Positions 29,212 to 38,312 of a stretch of 64,000 bases of DNA are shown piece by piece; position 1 is the stretch's first letter, and the number at the start of each line of letters is the position of its first letter. Below the pieces are notes generated by a model that was not told the origin of the DNA, did no database searches, and saw nothing but the letters and a program-made list of their open reading frames with translations. The stretch lies in contig AKXM01000052.1 of the NCBI GenBank assembly GCA_000277545.1, positions 1 through 64,000 of the forward strand. The letters are read 5' to 3'. This stretch comes from Enterobacter sp. Ag1. GTDB taxonomy: Bacteria; Pseudomonadota; Gammaproteobacteria; Enterobacterales; Enterobacteriaceae. The position numbers and the translations under genes are program-made.

Positions 29212-30696
29212 ATGCAGGGCACCAAGATTCGACTTTTAGCTGGCGGGTTGCTATTAGCCGCAACGGCCAGCAACGTGCAGGCAGAAGCGCTCCAGCCGGA
29301 CCCGGCCTGGCAACAGGGAACGCTTTCTAACGGCTTCCAGTGGCAGGTTTTGGCCACCCCCCAGCGCCCAAGTGACCGCGTTGAAATTCGCCTGATGGTG
29401 AATAGCGGTTCACTCACAGAGACCGCCCAACAAAGCGGTTACAGCCACTTTTTACCGCGCATGCTGTTGACGCAGACCGGCGGTCTGCCGACGAGCCAGG
29501 CGCGTTCGTTATGGCACCAAAGCAGCGACCCGGAGCGTCCACTTCCTCCGGCTATCGTCTCCTATGACTTCACGCTGTTTAACTTAAGCTTGCCTAATAA
29601 CCGCAATGATTTGCTGAAAGAAGCGCTGACGTTTATGTCGACCAATATCGGGTCACTGGCCGTGACGCCGGCAACCGTCACCGCGGCACTGCATGTGCCG
29701 GATATGGTCGCGACCTGGCCGATGAACACCAAAGACAGCTGGTGGCGCTACCGCCTGAAAGGCTCCACGCTGCTTGGCCACGATCCGGCTGATAATCTCA
29801 AGCGCCCGGTTGATGCCGCGCAGCTGAAAGCGTTTTACGACAAGTGGTACACCCCGGATGCCATGACCCTCATCGTGGTGGGTAATGTGGATAGCCGCAG
29901 CGTGGCGGAGCAAATCAACAAAACCTTTGGTGAGCTAAAAGGCAAGCGCGACACGCCTGCGCCTGTGCCAACGCTTTCCCCGCTTAACCCTGAGCCGGTG
30001 AGCCTGATGACCGACAGCGTGCGTCAGGACAGGTTGTCCCTGATGTGGGACAACAGCTGGCAGCCGATTCGTGAGTCTGCGGCGCTGCTGCGCTACTGGC
30101 GTGCCGACCTGGCCCGTGAAGCGCTGTTCTGGAATGTGCAGCAAAGCCTGAGCAAAAATGGCGTTAAAGACCTCAATCTGAGCTTTGATTGCCGCGTGCT
30201 TTATCTGCGCGCCCAGTGCGGGATCAACATTGAATCCCCGAACGATAAGCTGAACGCCAGCCTTACCAGCGTCGGGCGTGAACTGTTGAGAGTGCGCGAT
30301 AAGGGGTTGTCTCAGGAAGAATTCGACGCGCTGATAGCGCAGAAAAAGAATGAGCTGACGAAGCTGTTTGCTACCTACGCGCGCACCGACACCGACGTGC
30401 TGATCAGCCAGCGTTTGCGTTCGCTGCAGAATCAGGTGGTTGATATTGCACCGGAGCAGTACCAGAAGCTCCGGCAGGACTTCCTCGACAGCCTGACCGT
30501 GTCGATGCTCAATCAGGATCTGCGTCAGCAGCTGTCTCAGGAGATGTCGATGGTGCTGCTGCAGCCTAAAGGCGAACCTGAGTACAACATGAAGGAGCTG
30601 AAAGAGACGTGGGATAAGGTGATGGTGCCGGCTGCGCCGCCGCCGGTGACGGACGATCCTAAGCCGGAAGTTTCGGATATTCCACCGGCTTCTTAG
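29212..30696 (+). CDS. yhjJ: M16-family peptidase-like periplasmic protein YhjJ, zinc motif missing
   Basis: The 494-residue protein starts at ATG 29212 (MQGTKIRLLAGG, as in E. coli); the open frame begins six codons earlier. A signal peptide (residues 1-24, ending VQA) sends it to the periplasm. Its two peptidase M16-type halves are recognisable (LSNGFQWQVL, YTPDAMTLIVVGNVD). The inverzincin motif HxxEH of active M16 enzymes is replaced by SHFLPR, so it should be catalytically inactive, as in E. coli YhjJ (SHAIPR). The role is unknown. A nine-base inverted repeat (GTGACGTTT 29092-29100, AAACGTCAC 29130-29138) lies upstream. Confidence 0.9.
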   Translation: MQGTKIRLLAGGLLLAATASNVQAEALQPDPAWQQGTLSNGFQWQVLATPQRPSDRVEIRLMVNSGSLTETAQQSGYSHFLPRMLLTQTGGLPTSQARSLWHQSSDPERPLPPAIVSYDFTLFNLSLPNNRNDLLKEALTFMSTNIGSLAVTPATVTAALHVPDMVATWPMNTKDSWWRYRLKGSTLLGHDPADNLKRPVDAAQLKAFYDKWYTPDAMTLIVVGNVDSRSVAEQINKTFGELKGKRDTPAPVPTLSPLNPEPVSLMTDSVRQDRLSLMWDNSWQPIRESAALLRYWRADLAREALFWNVQQSLSKNGVKDLNLSFDCRVLYLRAQCGINIESPNDKLNASLTSVGRELLRVRDKGLSQEEFDALIAQKKNELTKLFATYARTDTDVLISQRLRSLQNQVVDIAPEQYQKLRQDFLDSLTVSMLNQDLRQQLSQEMSMVLLQPKGEPEYNMKELKETWDKVMVPAAPPPVTDDPKPEVSDIPPAS

Positions 30697-30707
30697 CAGT
30701 GGGATTG

Positions 30708-30755
30708 CCCCTCACCCCGCCCCTCTCCCCACAGGGGAGAGGGTTAGGGTGAGGG
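30708..30755. repeat. C/T-rich inverted repeat, convergent-gap copy 1 (yhjJ / kdgK)
   Basis: CCCCTCACC and CCCCTCTCCCC pair with GGGGAGAGGG and GGTGAGGG. It fills almost the whole 64-base gap between convergent yhjJ and kdgK and resembles the copies at 34845 and 40112. Confidence 0.75.
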
Positions 30756-30760
30756 TCATC

Positions 30761-31693
30761 TTATTGGGGCATTGCATCCAGCGGGATAATCGCCCCGCGA
30801 TATTGAATCACCGTGCCCGCCGTCAAATGACCACGCTTCGCGGCTTCTTCTGCTGTACCCCCAGTTAGACGCACCGCCAGATAACCCGCGCTAAAGGAAT
30901 CTCCTGCCGCGGTGGTGTCCACGATTTTTTCTTTTGCCAGACGAAGCGCCGGGACGTCGAGTAGATCCTCGCCGCTGACCGAGACCAGGCAAGACTCAGC
31001 GCCTCGTTTGATAACCACTTCTTCTACGCCAGCAGCATGCGTCCGGCGAATCACTTCCTCTGCCGGGACTACGCCCCATAGCGCGTCTTCGTCGTCCAGC
31101 GTCAGAAACGCAATATCCGTGCAGGCCAGCATTTGCCGGTAAACACGCTGTGTCTCTTCCGGGCTGGTCCATAAGCGTGGCCGATAGTTATTGTCGAAAA
31201 TGACTTTGCAGCCGTTCGATCTGGCCTGCTTCAGCATCGTGAAAAGCTTCTCCCGGCTGGCGTTATTGAGGATGGCCAGGCTAATGCCGCTCAGGTAGAG
31301 ATAATCAAACCGGGCCAGTTCCGCACATATTTCGCCTGAACGCTCGCTTTCCAGCCAGAACCGCGCCGCTGCTTCGTTACGCCAGTAGTAGAACGTCCGC
31401 TCACCGTGGCTATCGGTCTCGATGTAATACAGGCCCGGAAGGCGGTGCTCCAGGCGCTGAATCAATGCCGTGTGCAGGTGTTCCCGTTGCCAGGTGTCCA
31501 GCATTTGCTGGCTAAAACTGTCCTCGCCGAGCGCGGTGACATAATGCACTTCCAGCGCGCCTTCGCTGACCTGGCGGGCGAGGTAAACCGAGGTATTTAA
31601 GGTATCGCCTCCGAAGCCGCGATGCAGCTGGGCCCCACTTTGAGACAGTTCGATCATGCATTCGCCGATCACGGCAATTTTCTGAGTGAGCAT
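30761..31693 (-). CDS. kdgK: 2-dehydro-3-deoxygluconokinase
   Basis: KdgK phosphorylates 2-keto-3-deoxygluconate in hexuronate and pectin-derived sugar catabolism. The 310-residue PfkB-family kinase shows RGFGGDTLNTSVYLARQV (substrate side), VIFDNNYRPRLW, and the ATP-site signature DTTAAGDSFSAGYL with the catalytic aspartate. ATG 31693 (MLTQKIAVIGECMIEL) fits the E. coli start; a longer frame reaching 31768 is not supported. Two identical palindromic KdgR-like sites lie upstream, consistent with repression by KdgR. Confidence 0.95.
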   Translation of the reverse strand: MLTQKIAVIGECMIELSQSGAQLHRGFGGDTLNTSVYLARQVSEGALEVHYVTALGEDSFSQQMLDTWQREHLHTALIQRLEHRLPGLYYIETDSHGERTFYYWRNEAAARFWLESERSGEICAELARFDYLYLSGISLAILNNASREKLFTMLKQARSNGCKVIFDNNYRPRLWTSPEETQRVYRQMLACTDIAFLTLDDEDALWGVVPAEEVIRRTHAAGVEEVVIKRGAESCLVSVSGEDLLDVPALRLAKEKIVDTTAAGDSFSAGYLAVRLTGGTAEEAAKRGHLTAGTVIQYRGAIIPLDAMPQ

Positions 31694-31717
31694 AAGAGAC
31701 CTGGCGGTTAAATGAAC

Positions 31718-31732
31718 AAAAACGCTGTTTTT
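31718..31732. promoter_or_regulatory. KdgR-like operator 1 upstream of kdgK
   Basis: AAAAACGCTGTTTTT is a palindrome centred at 31725, 25-39 bases upstream of the kdgK start. Its core AAAACGCTGTTTT is repeated in inverted orientation at 31772-31784. KdgR sites have AAAC/GTTT half-sites of this kind. Confidence 0.5.
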
Positions 31733-31767
31733 CGCATTCTCCGCCGTGGCGAAAAGTGAGTCAAACA

Positions 31768-31788
31768 TTTTAAAACAGCGTTTTGAAA
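31768..31788. promoter_or_regulatory. KdgR-like operator 2 upstream of kdgK
   Basis: The core AAAACAGCGTTTT (31772-31784) is the exact reverse complement of operator 1, with TTT and AAA flanks that extend the palindrome past one mismatch. Centres are 53 bases apart, about five helical turns. Confidence 0.5.
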
Positions 31789-31861
31789 ATATTTGATGTA
31801 CGCCAGGTTATTGTGATTGTGACAAAAATCGCTCCGGCGCATTTTGCTGCGAAAGCGAGCA

Positions 31862-31888
31862 TAAAGTTCTCTATTCCGACGCCGATAA
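31862..31888 (+). promoter_or_regulatory. Sigma-28 (FliA) promoter of pdeH
   Basis: TAAAGTTC (31862-31869), an 11-base spacer, then GCCGATAA (31881-31888). The flagellar sigma factor consensus is TAAAGTTT-N11-GCCGATAA, so only one base differs. It lies about 50 bases upstream of the pdeH start, matching the class III flagellar control of E. coli yhjH. Confidence 0.88.
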
Positions 31889-31935
31889 CCTTTCGACGAG
31901 CCATGTAGCGTTATCAGGGCAAACAGGATGTACAG

Positions 31936-32709
31936 ATGAAGTTGAAGCAGATCACTCACCGGCTGCATACGCTTGAGGCGAGCGTTGAAAGTTTGCAGGA
32001 GCGACGATTCTGGCTGCAATGCCAGCGCCGCTTCACCTTTCAGCCGATTTACAAAACAGACGGAAAATTGATGGCAGTTGAACTGCTGACGGTGGTCACG
32101 CATCCGGCTGAGGCTGACGTACGTATCCCGCCTGACCGCTATTTCTCTGCGATCCCCAGCCGCCAGCGTCTTACGGTGGTGGAAGAGCAACTGCGTCTGC
32201 TGGAAGACTGGGCGCAGACCTTCATCGGTCACGGCATACTGGCCTCGGTGAACGTCGATGGCCCCACTTTAATTGCCATGAAGCAGCATCAGCCGATTCT
32301 TGATCTGATCGCCAAACTGCCGTGGGTACGTTTTGAACTTGTGGAGCACATTAACCTGCCGCAGGCGGCAACGCTGGCCGGCATGCACGAGTTTGGCCCG
32401 CTCTGGCTTGATGATTTTGGTACTGGCCTGGCTAACTTCTCCGCGCTGAGCGAAGTCCGCTACGACTATATCAAAGTGGCGCGCGAGCTTTTCATCATGC
32501 TACGAAAAAGCGATGAAGGACGGAATTTATTTACCATGCTGCTGCAATTAATGAACCGCTACTGCAAGGGTGTGATTGTAGAAGGCATTGAAACGGTTGA
32601 AGAATGGCGAGATGTTCAATCTTCGCCTGCTTATGCGGCACAAGGTTATTTCCTGTCGCGCCCTGTCCCCTTCGAAAACCTGGAAAACGTTCTGATTCGC
32701 CTCCCCTGA
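31936..32709 (+). CDS. pdeH: Cyclic-di-GMP phosphodiesterase PdeH (YhjH)
   Basis: A 257-residue stand-alone EAL-domain enzyme close to E. coli YhjH. Key EAL residues are present: MAVELLTVV (ELL in the EAL position), SVNVDGPTL, FELVEHINLP, LDDFGTGLANFSAL, YIKVARELF and VEGIETVEEW. It lowers c-di-GMP so that YcgR does not brake the flagellar motor and curli and cellulose stay off. A sigma-28 promoter precedes it, which implies that this organism has a flagellar regulon. It is divergent from kdgK. Confidence 0.95.
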   Translation: MKLKQITHRLHTLEASVESLQERRFWLQCQRRFTFQPIYKTDGKLMAVELLTVVTHPAEADVRIPPDRYFSAIPSRQRLTVVEEQLRLLEDWAQTFIGHGILASVNVDGPTLIAMKQHQPILDLIAKLPWVRFELVEHINLPQAATLAGMHEFGPLWLDDFGTGLANFSALSEVRYDYIKVARELFIMLRKSDEGRNLFTMLLQLMNRYCKGVIVEGIETVEEWRDVQSSPAYAAQGYFLSRPVPFENLENVLIRLP

Positions 32710-32774
32710 TGTCGTTTCGGTCACGCTGAACTATCTTTTAGTCAGGTAGACCAACATCAGGAGAGGTAAGAAGG

Positions 32775-34841
32775 ATGACAAAAACGGGTAAAATTAGCAG
32801 CATAGTCGCCGGGATTTTCTTGTTGTTGGTTGTCGTAGCGATCGTGGCGATCGCCACGTTTGACTGGAACCGGCTGAAACCAACCATCAACCAAAAAGTC
32901 TCGACAGAGCTGAACCGCCCCTTTGCCATTCGCGGCGATTTAGGGGTGGTTTGGGCACGAAATAAAGACGAGCCCGGCTGGCGCAGCTGGGTGCCTTGGC
33001 CACACGTTCATGCCGAAGATATCCTGCTTGGTAACCCACCTGACATCCCCGAAGTCACCATGGTTCATCTGCCCAGCGTCGAGGCAACGCTTGCCCCGCT
33101 TTCGCTGTTAACCAAAACGGTTTATATCCCCTGGCTTCGCCTGGTTGAGCCGGATGTCCGTATTATCCGGCTGTCGGACAAAAACAATAACTGGACCTTT
33201 AACCTTGCCAGTGCTGGCGGCAGCGATCCCAATCAAAAACCCTCCGGCTGGTCCTTCCGGCTCGACAATATCCTGTTTGATAAAGGCCGGATCGCCGTGG
33301 ACGATAAAGTGACCAAGGCGGCGCTAACGATCCTGGTTGATCCTTTGGGTAAACCGCTGCCGTTTAGCGAAGTGTCCGGCCAAAAGCCACAGGGCAAAGA
33401 TGCGGCGAAAGCGGCAGATTACGTTTTCGGCCTGAAAGTGAATGGCCGCTACAACGGCCAGCCGGTGGAGGGCAGCGGTAAAATTGGCGGTATGCTGGCG
33501 CTGCGTAGCGAGGGCGATAGCGCATTCCCGGTGCAGGCAGACGTGCGTTCGGGGACATCGCGAGTGGCCTTCGTTGGCACAGTTAACGACCCGATGAAAA
33601 TGGGAGGCGTCGATCTCAGGCTCAAGTTCTCCGGCGATTCCCTCGGGAATCTTTACGCGCTGACCGGCGTGCTGCTGCCGGATACGCCTCCGTTTGAAAC
33701 GGACGGCCATCTGCTGGCAAAAATCGACACGGATAAAGGCTCGGTCTTCCGCTATCAGGATTTTAACGGGCGCATTGGCGACAGCGATATCCACGGTTCA
33801 CTGACCTACAGCCAGGGTAAACCGCGGCCTAAACTTGAGGGCGATTTAGTCTCTAAACAGCTGCGGCTGGCCGATTTAGGGCCGCTGATTGGCGTTGATT
33901 CCGGGAAGGATGCCGAAAAGACGAAAAAAGCCAGACAGCAGCGGGGCGACAGGACGGTGCAGCCCGCCGATAAAGTGCTGCCTTACGATCGCTTTGAAAC
34001 GGACAAATGGAGCGTGATGGATGCCGATGTGCGCTTTAAAGGGCAGCGCATTGAACACAGCGGCACGCTGCCGCTGAGCGACCTCACCACCCACGTGATC
34101 CTGAATAACGCTGACCTGCGCCTGCAGCCGCTGAAATTCGGCATGGCGGGCGGCTCCATCAATGCCAACATCCACCTTGAGGGCGATAAAAAGCCGATGC
34201 AGGGAAAAGCAGATATTCAGGCGCGTCGTCTGCAGCTGAAGCAGCTTATGCCGAAGGTTGAGTCGATGCAGAAAACGCTGGGCGAGCTGAACGGCGACGC
34301 CAATCTGAGCGGACGCGGTAACTCAGTCGCGGCGCTGATGGGCACCAGTAACGGCAGCCTGAAGCTGTTGATGAACGACGGGCTTATCAGCCGTAACCTG
34401 ATGGAAATCGTTGGCCTTAACGTGGGCAACTACATTGTCGGCAAAATTTTTGGCGATGATGAGGTGCGGATCAACTGCGCCGCTGCGAACCTGGATTTAC
34501 GCAACGGAATTGCGACGCCGAGAATTTTTGCCTTTGATACTGAAAACGCGCTGATTAACGTCACCGGCAGCACAAACTTTGCCAGCGAACGTCTGGATCT
34601 GACCATCGATCCGGAGAGCAAAGGGATTCGTATTATCACTCTGCGTTCTCCGCTCTATGTGCGCGGCACGTTCAAGAGCCCGGATGCGGGCGTGAAGCCG
34701 GGGCCATTGATTATTCGTGGCGCAGTGGCTGCGGCGCTTGCCACGCTGGTCACTCCGGCGGCGGCGCTGGCCGCGCTGATCTCGCCTTCTGAAGGAAGTG
34801 ATAATCAGTGCCGGACGATTTTGGGGCAGATGAAGAAGTAA
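32775..34841 (+). CDS. yhjG: AsmA-family inner-membrane protein YhjG
   Basis: A 688-residue protein with one N-terminal membrane anchor (IVAGIFLLLVVVAIVAIATF, about residues 10-29) and a long periplasmic AsmA-type region (FDWNRLKPTINQKVSTELNR at the start, LNGDANLSGRGNSVAALMG and NVGNYIVGKIFGDDEVRINC near the C-terminus). AsmA relatives are bridge-like proteins proposed to move phospholipids between membranes. E. coli YhjG has the same size. ATG 32775 follows AGGAGAGGTAAGA. It stands 65 bases after pdeH and may share readthrough. Confidence 0.9.
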   Translation: MTKTGKISSIVAGIFLLLVVVAIVAIATFDWNRLKPTINQKVSTELNRPFAIRGDLGVVWARNKDEPGWRSWVPWPHVHAEDILLGNPPDIPEVTMVHLPSVEATLAPLSLLTKTVYIPWLRLVEPDVRIIRLSDKNNNWTFNLASAGGSDPNQKPSGWSFRLDNILFDKGRIAVDDKVTKAALTILVDPLGKPLPFSEVSGQKPQGKDAAKAADYVFGLKVNGRYNGQPVEGSGKIGGMLALRSEGDSAFPVQADVRSGTSRVAFVGTVNDPMKMGGVDLRLKFSGDSLGNLYALTGVLLPDTPPFETDGHLLAKIDTDKGSVFRYQDFNGRIGDSDIHGSLTYSQGKPRPKLEGDLVSKQLRLADLGPLIGVDSGKDAEKTKKARQQRGDRTVQPADKVLPYDRFETDKWSVMDADVRFKGQRIEHSGTLPLSDLTTHVILNNADLRLQPLKFGMAGGSINANIHLEGDKKPMQGKADIQARRLQLKQLMPKVESMQKTLGELNGDANLSGRGNSVAALMGTSNGSLKLLMNDGLISRNLMEIVGLNVGNYIVGKIFGDDEVRINCAAANLDLRNGIATPRIFAFDTENALINVTGSTNFASERLDLTIDPESKGIRIITLRSPLYVRGTFKSPDAGVKPGPLIIRGAVAAALATLVTPAAALAALISPSEGSDNQCRTILGQMKK

Positions 34842-34844
34842 GGC

Positions 34845-34924
34845 TGCCCCTCACCTCGGCCCTCTTCCCAGAGGGGCGAGGGGGCATCGTAATCCCCTCT
34901 CCCTTTTAGAGAGAGGGTGAGGGT
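34845..34924. repeat. C/T-rich inverted repeat, convergent-gap copy 2 (yhjG / yhjE)
   Basis: CCCCTCACCTCGGCCCTCTT pairs with AGAGAGGGTGAGGG at the other end; inner arms GAGGGGCGAGGGG and CCCCTCTCCC pair again. It fills the 88-base gap between convergent yhjG and yhjE. Confidence 0.75.
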
Positions 34925-34929
34925 AAAAA

Positions 34930-36255
34930 TTACAGCGACTGATGGCGGGTCTCTTTACTCAGCAGCAGCGCAATCAGCGTCAGTGCGGACATCGCCGCCA
35001 GATACACGCCGACATAGAACAGGCCATAATTAGCCTGTAGCCAGGTGGCGATATACGGTGCGACAGAGGCGCCAAGAATGGACGCGACGTTGTAAGAGAA
35101 TGACGCGCCGGTGTAGCGGACTTCCGTCGGGAACATCTCCGGCAGCAGCGCACCCATCGGGCCAAAGGTCAGCCCCATCAGGCTCAGGCCAATCAGCAGG
35201 TAGGCCATCACCAGCGCCTGGTTCCCGGAACCCAGCAGCGGCGGGAAGACGAACAGCGCAAACAGAATCATCAGGCTGGTGATCACAATCATGCTCTTGC
35301 GGCGGCCAAAAGCATCCGCCAGATAGCCCGCAATCGGCACCATCACGCCAAAGCCAATCACCGCCATCATCAGCATCCACAGCACCTCATTGCGCGAGAA
35401 GCCCAGTCCCGCCGGAACGGCCGCGGTGCTGAAGGTCATGGAATAGACCGTCATGATATAGAACAGCGTATAGGTCGCCAGCATGATGAAGGTACCGAGG
35501 ATCGTCGCCTTCAAATGTTTGGTCAGCAGCGTGCCCAGCGGGACTTTAACCTGCTTCCCGGCTTTGGCAATCTTCGCGAAAACGGGCGTTTCATGCAGCG
35601 AAACGCGGACATAAAGCCCGATAATGACCAGCACCGCAGAGAGAATGAACGGCACGCGCCAGCCCCAGGACATGAACTGTTCGTCGGTCAGCAGCCATGA
35701 AAGCAGCAGGAAGGTGCCGTTGGCGAAGAAGAAGCCTATCGGCGCACCCAACTGCGGGAAAGAACCGTACAGCGCGCGTTTGCGCGGCGGGGCGTTTTCC
35801 GTGGCCAGCAATGCCGCGCCACCCCATTCACCGCCCAGGCCAAGACCCTGGCCAAAACGGGCCAGCGCCAGCAGAAGCGGGGCGAAGATACCGATGCTGG
35901 CATAGCCCGGCAGCAGGCCGATGACGACGGTCGAGATCCCCATCGTGAGCAGGGAAGCGACCAGCGTGACTTTGCGACCGACGCGGTCACCGAAATGACC
36001 GAATAGCGCTGAACCAATCGGACGAGCCACAAAGGCGATGGCAAAAGTGGCGAGAGACTGTAGCGTGGCAGCCGTCGGGTCACCCTGCGGGAAGAAGATG
36101 TGCGGGAAGACAATCACCGCCGCGGTGGCATAGATATAGAAGTCGAAGAATTCGATGGCCGTGCCGACCAGCGAAGCAACAACGACTTTTCCGCGTGAGT
36201 TTACGGGCGTAGCGTCAGCCCCGGTATCGAGAGTTGTGGCAACGGATGCTTGCAT
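34930..36255 (-). CDS. yhjE: MFS metabolite:proton symporter YhjE
   Basis: A 441-residue, 12-helix major facilitator close to E. coli YhjE over its whole length (start VVASLVGTAIEFFDFYIYAT, then GHFGDRVGRKVTLVASLL, GQGLGLGGEWGGAALL, and FPTEVRYTGASFSYN). These are the signatures of the metabolite:H+ symporter (MHS) group that includes ShiA and ProP. The substrate is unknown. It is convergent with yhjG across the C/T-rich repeat. Confidence 0.94.
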   Translation of the reverse strand: MQASVATTLDTGADATPVNSRGKVVVASLVGTAIEFFDFYIYATAAVIVFPHIFFPQGDPTAATLQSLATFAIAFVARPIGSALFGHFGDRVGRKVTLVASLLTMGISTVVIGLLPGYASIGIFAPLLLALARFGQGLGLGGEWGGAALLATENAPPRKRALYGSFPQLGAPIGFFFANGTFLLLSWLLTDEQFMSWGWRVPFILSAVLVIIGLYVRVSLHETPVFAKIAKAGKQVKVPLGTLLTKHLKATILGTFIMLATYTLFYIMTVYSMTFSTAAVPAGLGFSRNEVLWMLMMAVIGFGVMVPIAGYLADAFGRRKSMIVITSLMILFALFVFPPLLGSGNQALVMAYLLIGLSLMGLTFGPMGALLPEMFPTEVRYTGASFSYNVASILGASVAPYIATWLQANYGLFYVGVYLAAMSALTLIALLLSKETRHQSL

Positions 36256-36451
36256 AGATTTTTCTTATTTATGGCGAACGAAAGTCCATTTACGCATAGC
36301 AAAAGAAGCATTTCAACGCGCCGCACCGGGCGAAATGGCTCAAAAAACGCGCATTAAGTGGATAATTTTTAAGCCTGCCCGTAACCTTCTATGAAATGCT
36401 TCACAAAATTTTCAAAATAGAGAATAAAACTGGTTTTAGGTTAAATAAAAG

Positions 36452-37108
36452 TTACCAGTTAGATTTATCTGCTGAGTTGGTCGGCTTGTCCCAGCGAGCG
36501 CAAAAACTGGCTATCTCACCGGATTGAAATTCCGGCAGGTGCGCCATTAATTTCTCCAGCGGCCAGTCCCACCAGGCGATGCGCCCCAGGCTTTCAGCCA
36601 CCTCCTGCGGGAAACGGCTGCGAATAGGTTTCGCTGGCACGCCGCCAACGATGGTGTACGGCGGCACATCTTTGCTGACCACCGCGCCCGCGGCCAGTAC
36701 AGCGCCGTCACCTACTGTCACGCCGGGCAGGACGATAACACCGTGGCCAATCCACACGTCGTTACCAATTATCACCCGGTCCTCGCGGCGATGCGCAAAG
36801 AATGAGGTATCCCGACCAACATCAGTGGCGTAGTACTCGGGGCAGTAGGTAAAGCGGTGCTGTGACGGGCGATCCATCGGGTGATTGGGGGCGCCAAGTC
36901 GAACGTGGTTGGCAATGGCGGTGAATTTACCGATCTCGCTGTCGGCTACGCAGCAGTGTTCCCCGAGGTAGGAGAAGTCGCCGAGGGTGCTGTATTCCAG
37001 CACGCTGTTGGCGAGTACTTCACACTGTTCGCCGATGTGTGTTTCGCGCAGGCGAACGCTGGGGTCAATAACGGTTTTTTGGAGTTTGGGTACGGAGGCA
37101 GTTGTCAT
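36452..37108 (-). CDS. Left-handed beta-helix (hexapeptide) acyltransferase, phosphonate-cluster type
   Basis: A 218-residue enzyme with hexapeptide repeats ([20 protein letters not shown], then [20 protein letters not shown]) and the acetyl-CoA site motif [13 protein letters not shown]. The pattern [20 protein letters not shown] and the C-terminal [11 protein letters not shown] match the family often annotated as phosphonate-metabolism transferase hexapeptide protein and related chloramphenicol/streptogramin-type acetyltransferases. No phosphonate genes lie nearby, so the substrate is unknown. ATG 37108 is preferred to an upstream TTG at 37138. It is absent from this place in E. coli K-12. 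Confidence 0.75.
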   Translation of the reverse strand: MTTASVPKLQKTVIDPSVRLRETHIGEQCEVLANSVLEYSTLGDFSYLGEHCCVADSEIGKFTAIANHVRLGAPNHPMDRPSQHRFTYCPEYYATDVGRDTSFFAHRREDRVIIGNDVWIGHGVIVLPGVTVGDGAVLAAGAVVSKDVPPYTIVGGVPAKPIRSRFPQEVAESLGRIAWWDWPLEKLMAHLPEFQSGEIASFCARWDKPTNSADKSNW

Positions 37109-37198
37109 GGCATGTTCTCTGGTCGGAGGTTTAGACAAGTGGACCTGCTAACCTGAAGGTCGGCAGGTCACCTATCCTGACCGGAAATCATGACAGGA

Positions 37199-38257
37199 TT
37201 ATTTATGCGTTTTTCCCGGCATCCTCGGGTCGTCTTTGTATTCTGCGGTGGCAATCCAGGCCGCGCAGAACAGCGTCAGGCGGGCGAAGAAGTAGAAGAA
37301 GGCCATCAGCCCCAGCACCGAGCCAAAAGCGGCCCCGGAAGGGGAACTGACGAGCTTCGGCAGGCTGTAGGTCATGATGATCTTGATCACCTCAAAGCCG
37401 ATGGCCGCAATCAGCGTGCCGCGAATCAGCGCCTTGCGGCGTGGGCGATGGCGCGGCAGACGCCAGAAGATCCAGAAGAACAGCAGATAGTTGGCAAAAA
37501 TAGAAATCGCCAGGCCGACCAGATGCCAGACCGGTTTCAGCCATTCGATATCACCCAGGTGCAGCAGGCCGATCAGCAGCGTCTGGGCCGAGCCGGAAAT
37601 CGAGGTAATAGACAGGGTAACGATCAGCGCAATCAGCAGTCCAATCAATGAGATAAAATCACGCAGGTATTTTACCCAGAATTTTTCCTGATCCTGCGGG
37701 CTACGTTCCCACTTATCCCGCGACTGAGCGCGCACCGCTTCACGCAGGTTGCCCATCCAGTTAATGCCGGAGTAAAGCGCAATCAGCAGCCCGACCAGGC
37801 CAACGGTGGTGCGCTGCTGAACCGCGGTATTGATGGTGTTTTTCAGGGTGGCGGCAAGCGTCGGGTCACTGACGTTCTCAAGGATTTTGGCAAAAATGTC
37901 TTCGAGCAGCGTCGGGTGAGAGGCAAGCACATACCCGCCTGCCGCGAAGGCCACCATCATGATGGGGATCAGCGACAGAAACGAGAAGTAGGTAATGGCG
38001 GCGCCAAACTGATTCCCCAGCCGGTCGTTAAAGCGTTCTGCGGCGCGGAGCAGGTGGGCAACCATCGGCTGCCTGACCGTTTTGTTGACCGCGGATATGG
38101 TGCTGTTCACCGCGGCGTTACTGGTTTTAAGCTTCACCAGCGGTTCATTCTCTGCGGGCTCGCCTGGGGCTTCATCCTGCTGGGTTTCGATAGGTATAAC
38201 AGGCTCATACTCGAGCTCGTGGGTTGGGCGTTTTTCGCGGTTATCCGGCGTCGTCAT
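37199..38257 (-). CDS. yhjD: Inner-membrane protein YhjD (YihY/virulence-factor BrkB family)
   Basis: The 352-residue protein has a charged, Glu-rich cytoplasmic N-terminus (about residues 1-65) and about six membrane segments. Family landmarks include RFNDRLGNQFGAAITYFSFL, LYSGINWMGNLREAVRAQSR, and FGSVLGLMAFFYFFARLTLF. In E. coli a yhjD mutation suppresses the loss of Kdo, which suggested a role in lipid A precursor traffic. ATG 38257 (MTTPDNREKRP) has AAGGAAAA nine bases upstream; the frame extends to 38323 without support. Confidence 0.92.
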   Translation of the reverse strand: MTTPDNREKRPTHELEYEPVIPIETQQDEAPGEPAENEPLVKLKTSNAAVNSTISAVNKTVRQPMVAHLLRAAERFNDRLGNQFGAAITYFSFLSLIPIMMVAFAAGGYVLASHPTLLEDIFAKILENVSDPTLAATLKNTINTAVQQRTTVGLVGLLIALYSGINWMGNLREAVRAQSRDKWERSPQDQEKFWVKYLRDFISLIGLLIALIVTLSITSISGSAQTLLIGLLHLGDIEWLKPVWHLVGLAISIFANYLLFFWIFWRLPRHRPRRKALIRGTLIAAIGFEVIKIIMTYSLPKLVSSPSGAAFGSVLGLMAFFYFFARLTLFCAAWIATAEYKDDPRMPGKTHK

Positions 38258-38312
38258 CGGGTCAATTTTCCTTTTGCTGTGGCAGGATCTTAAGGAAATT
38301 ATAGTCATAACG

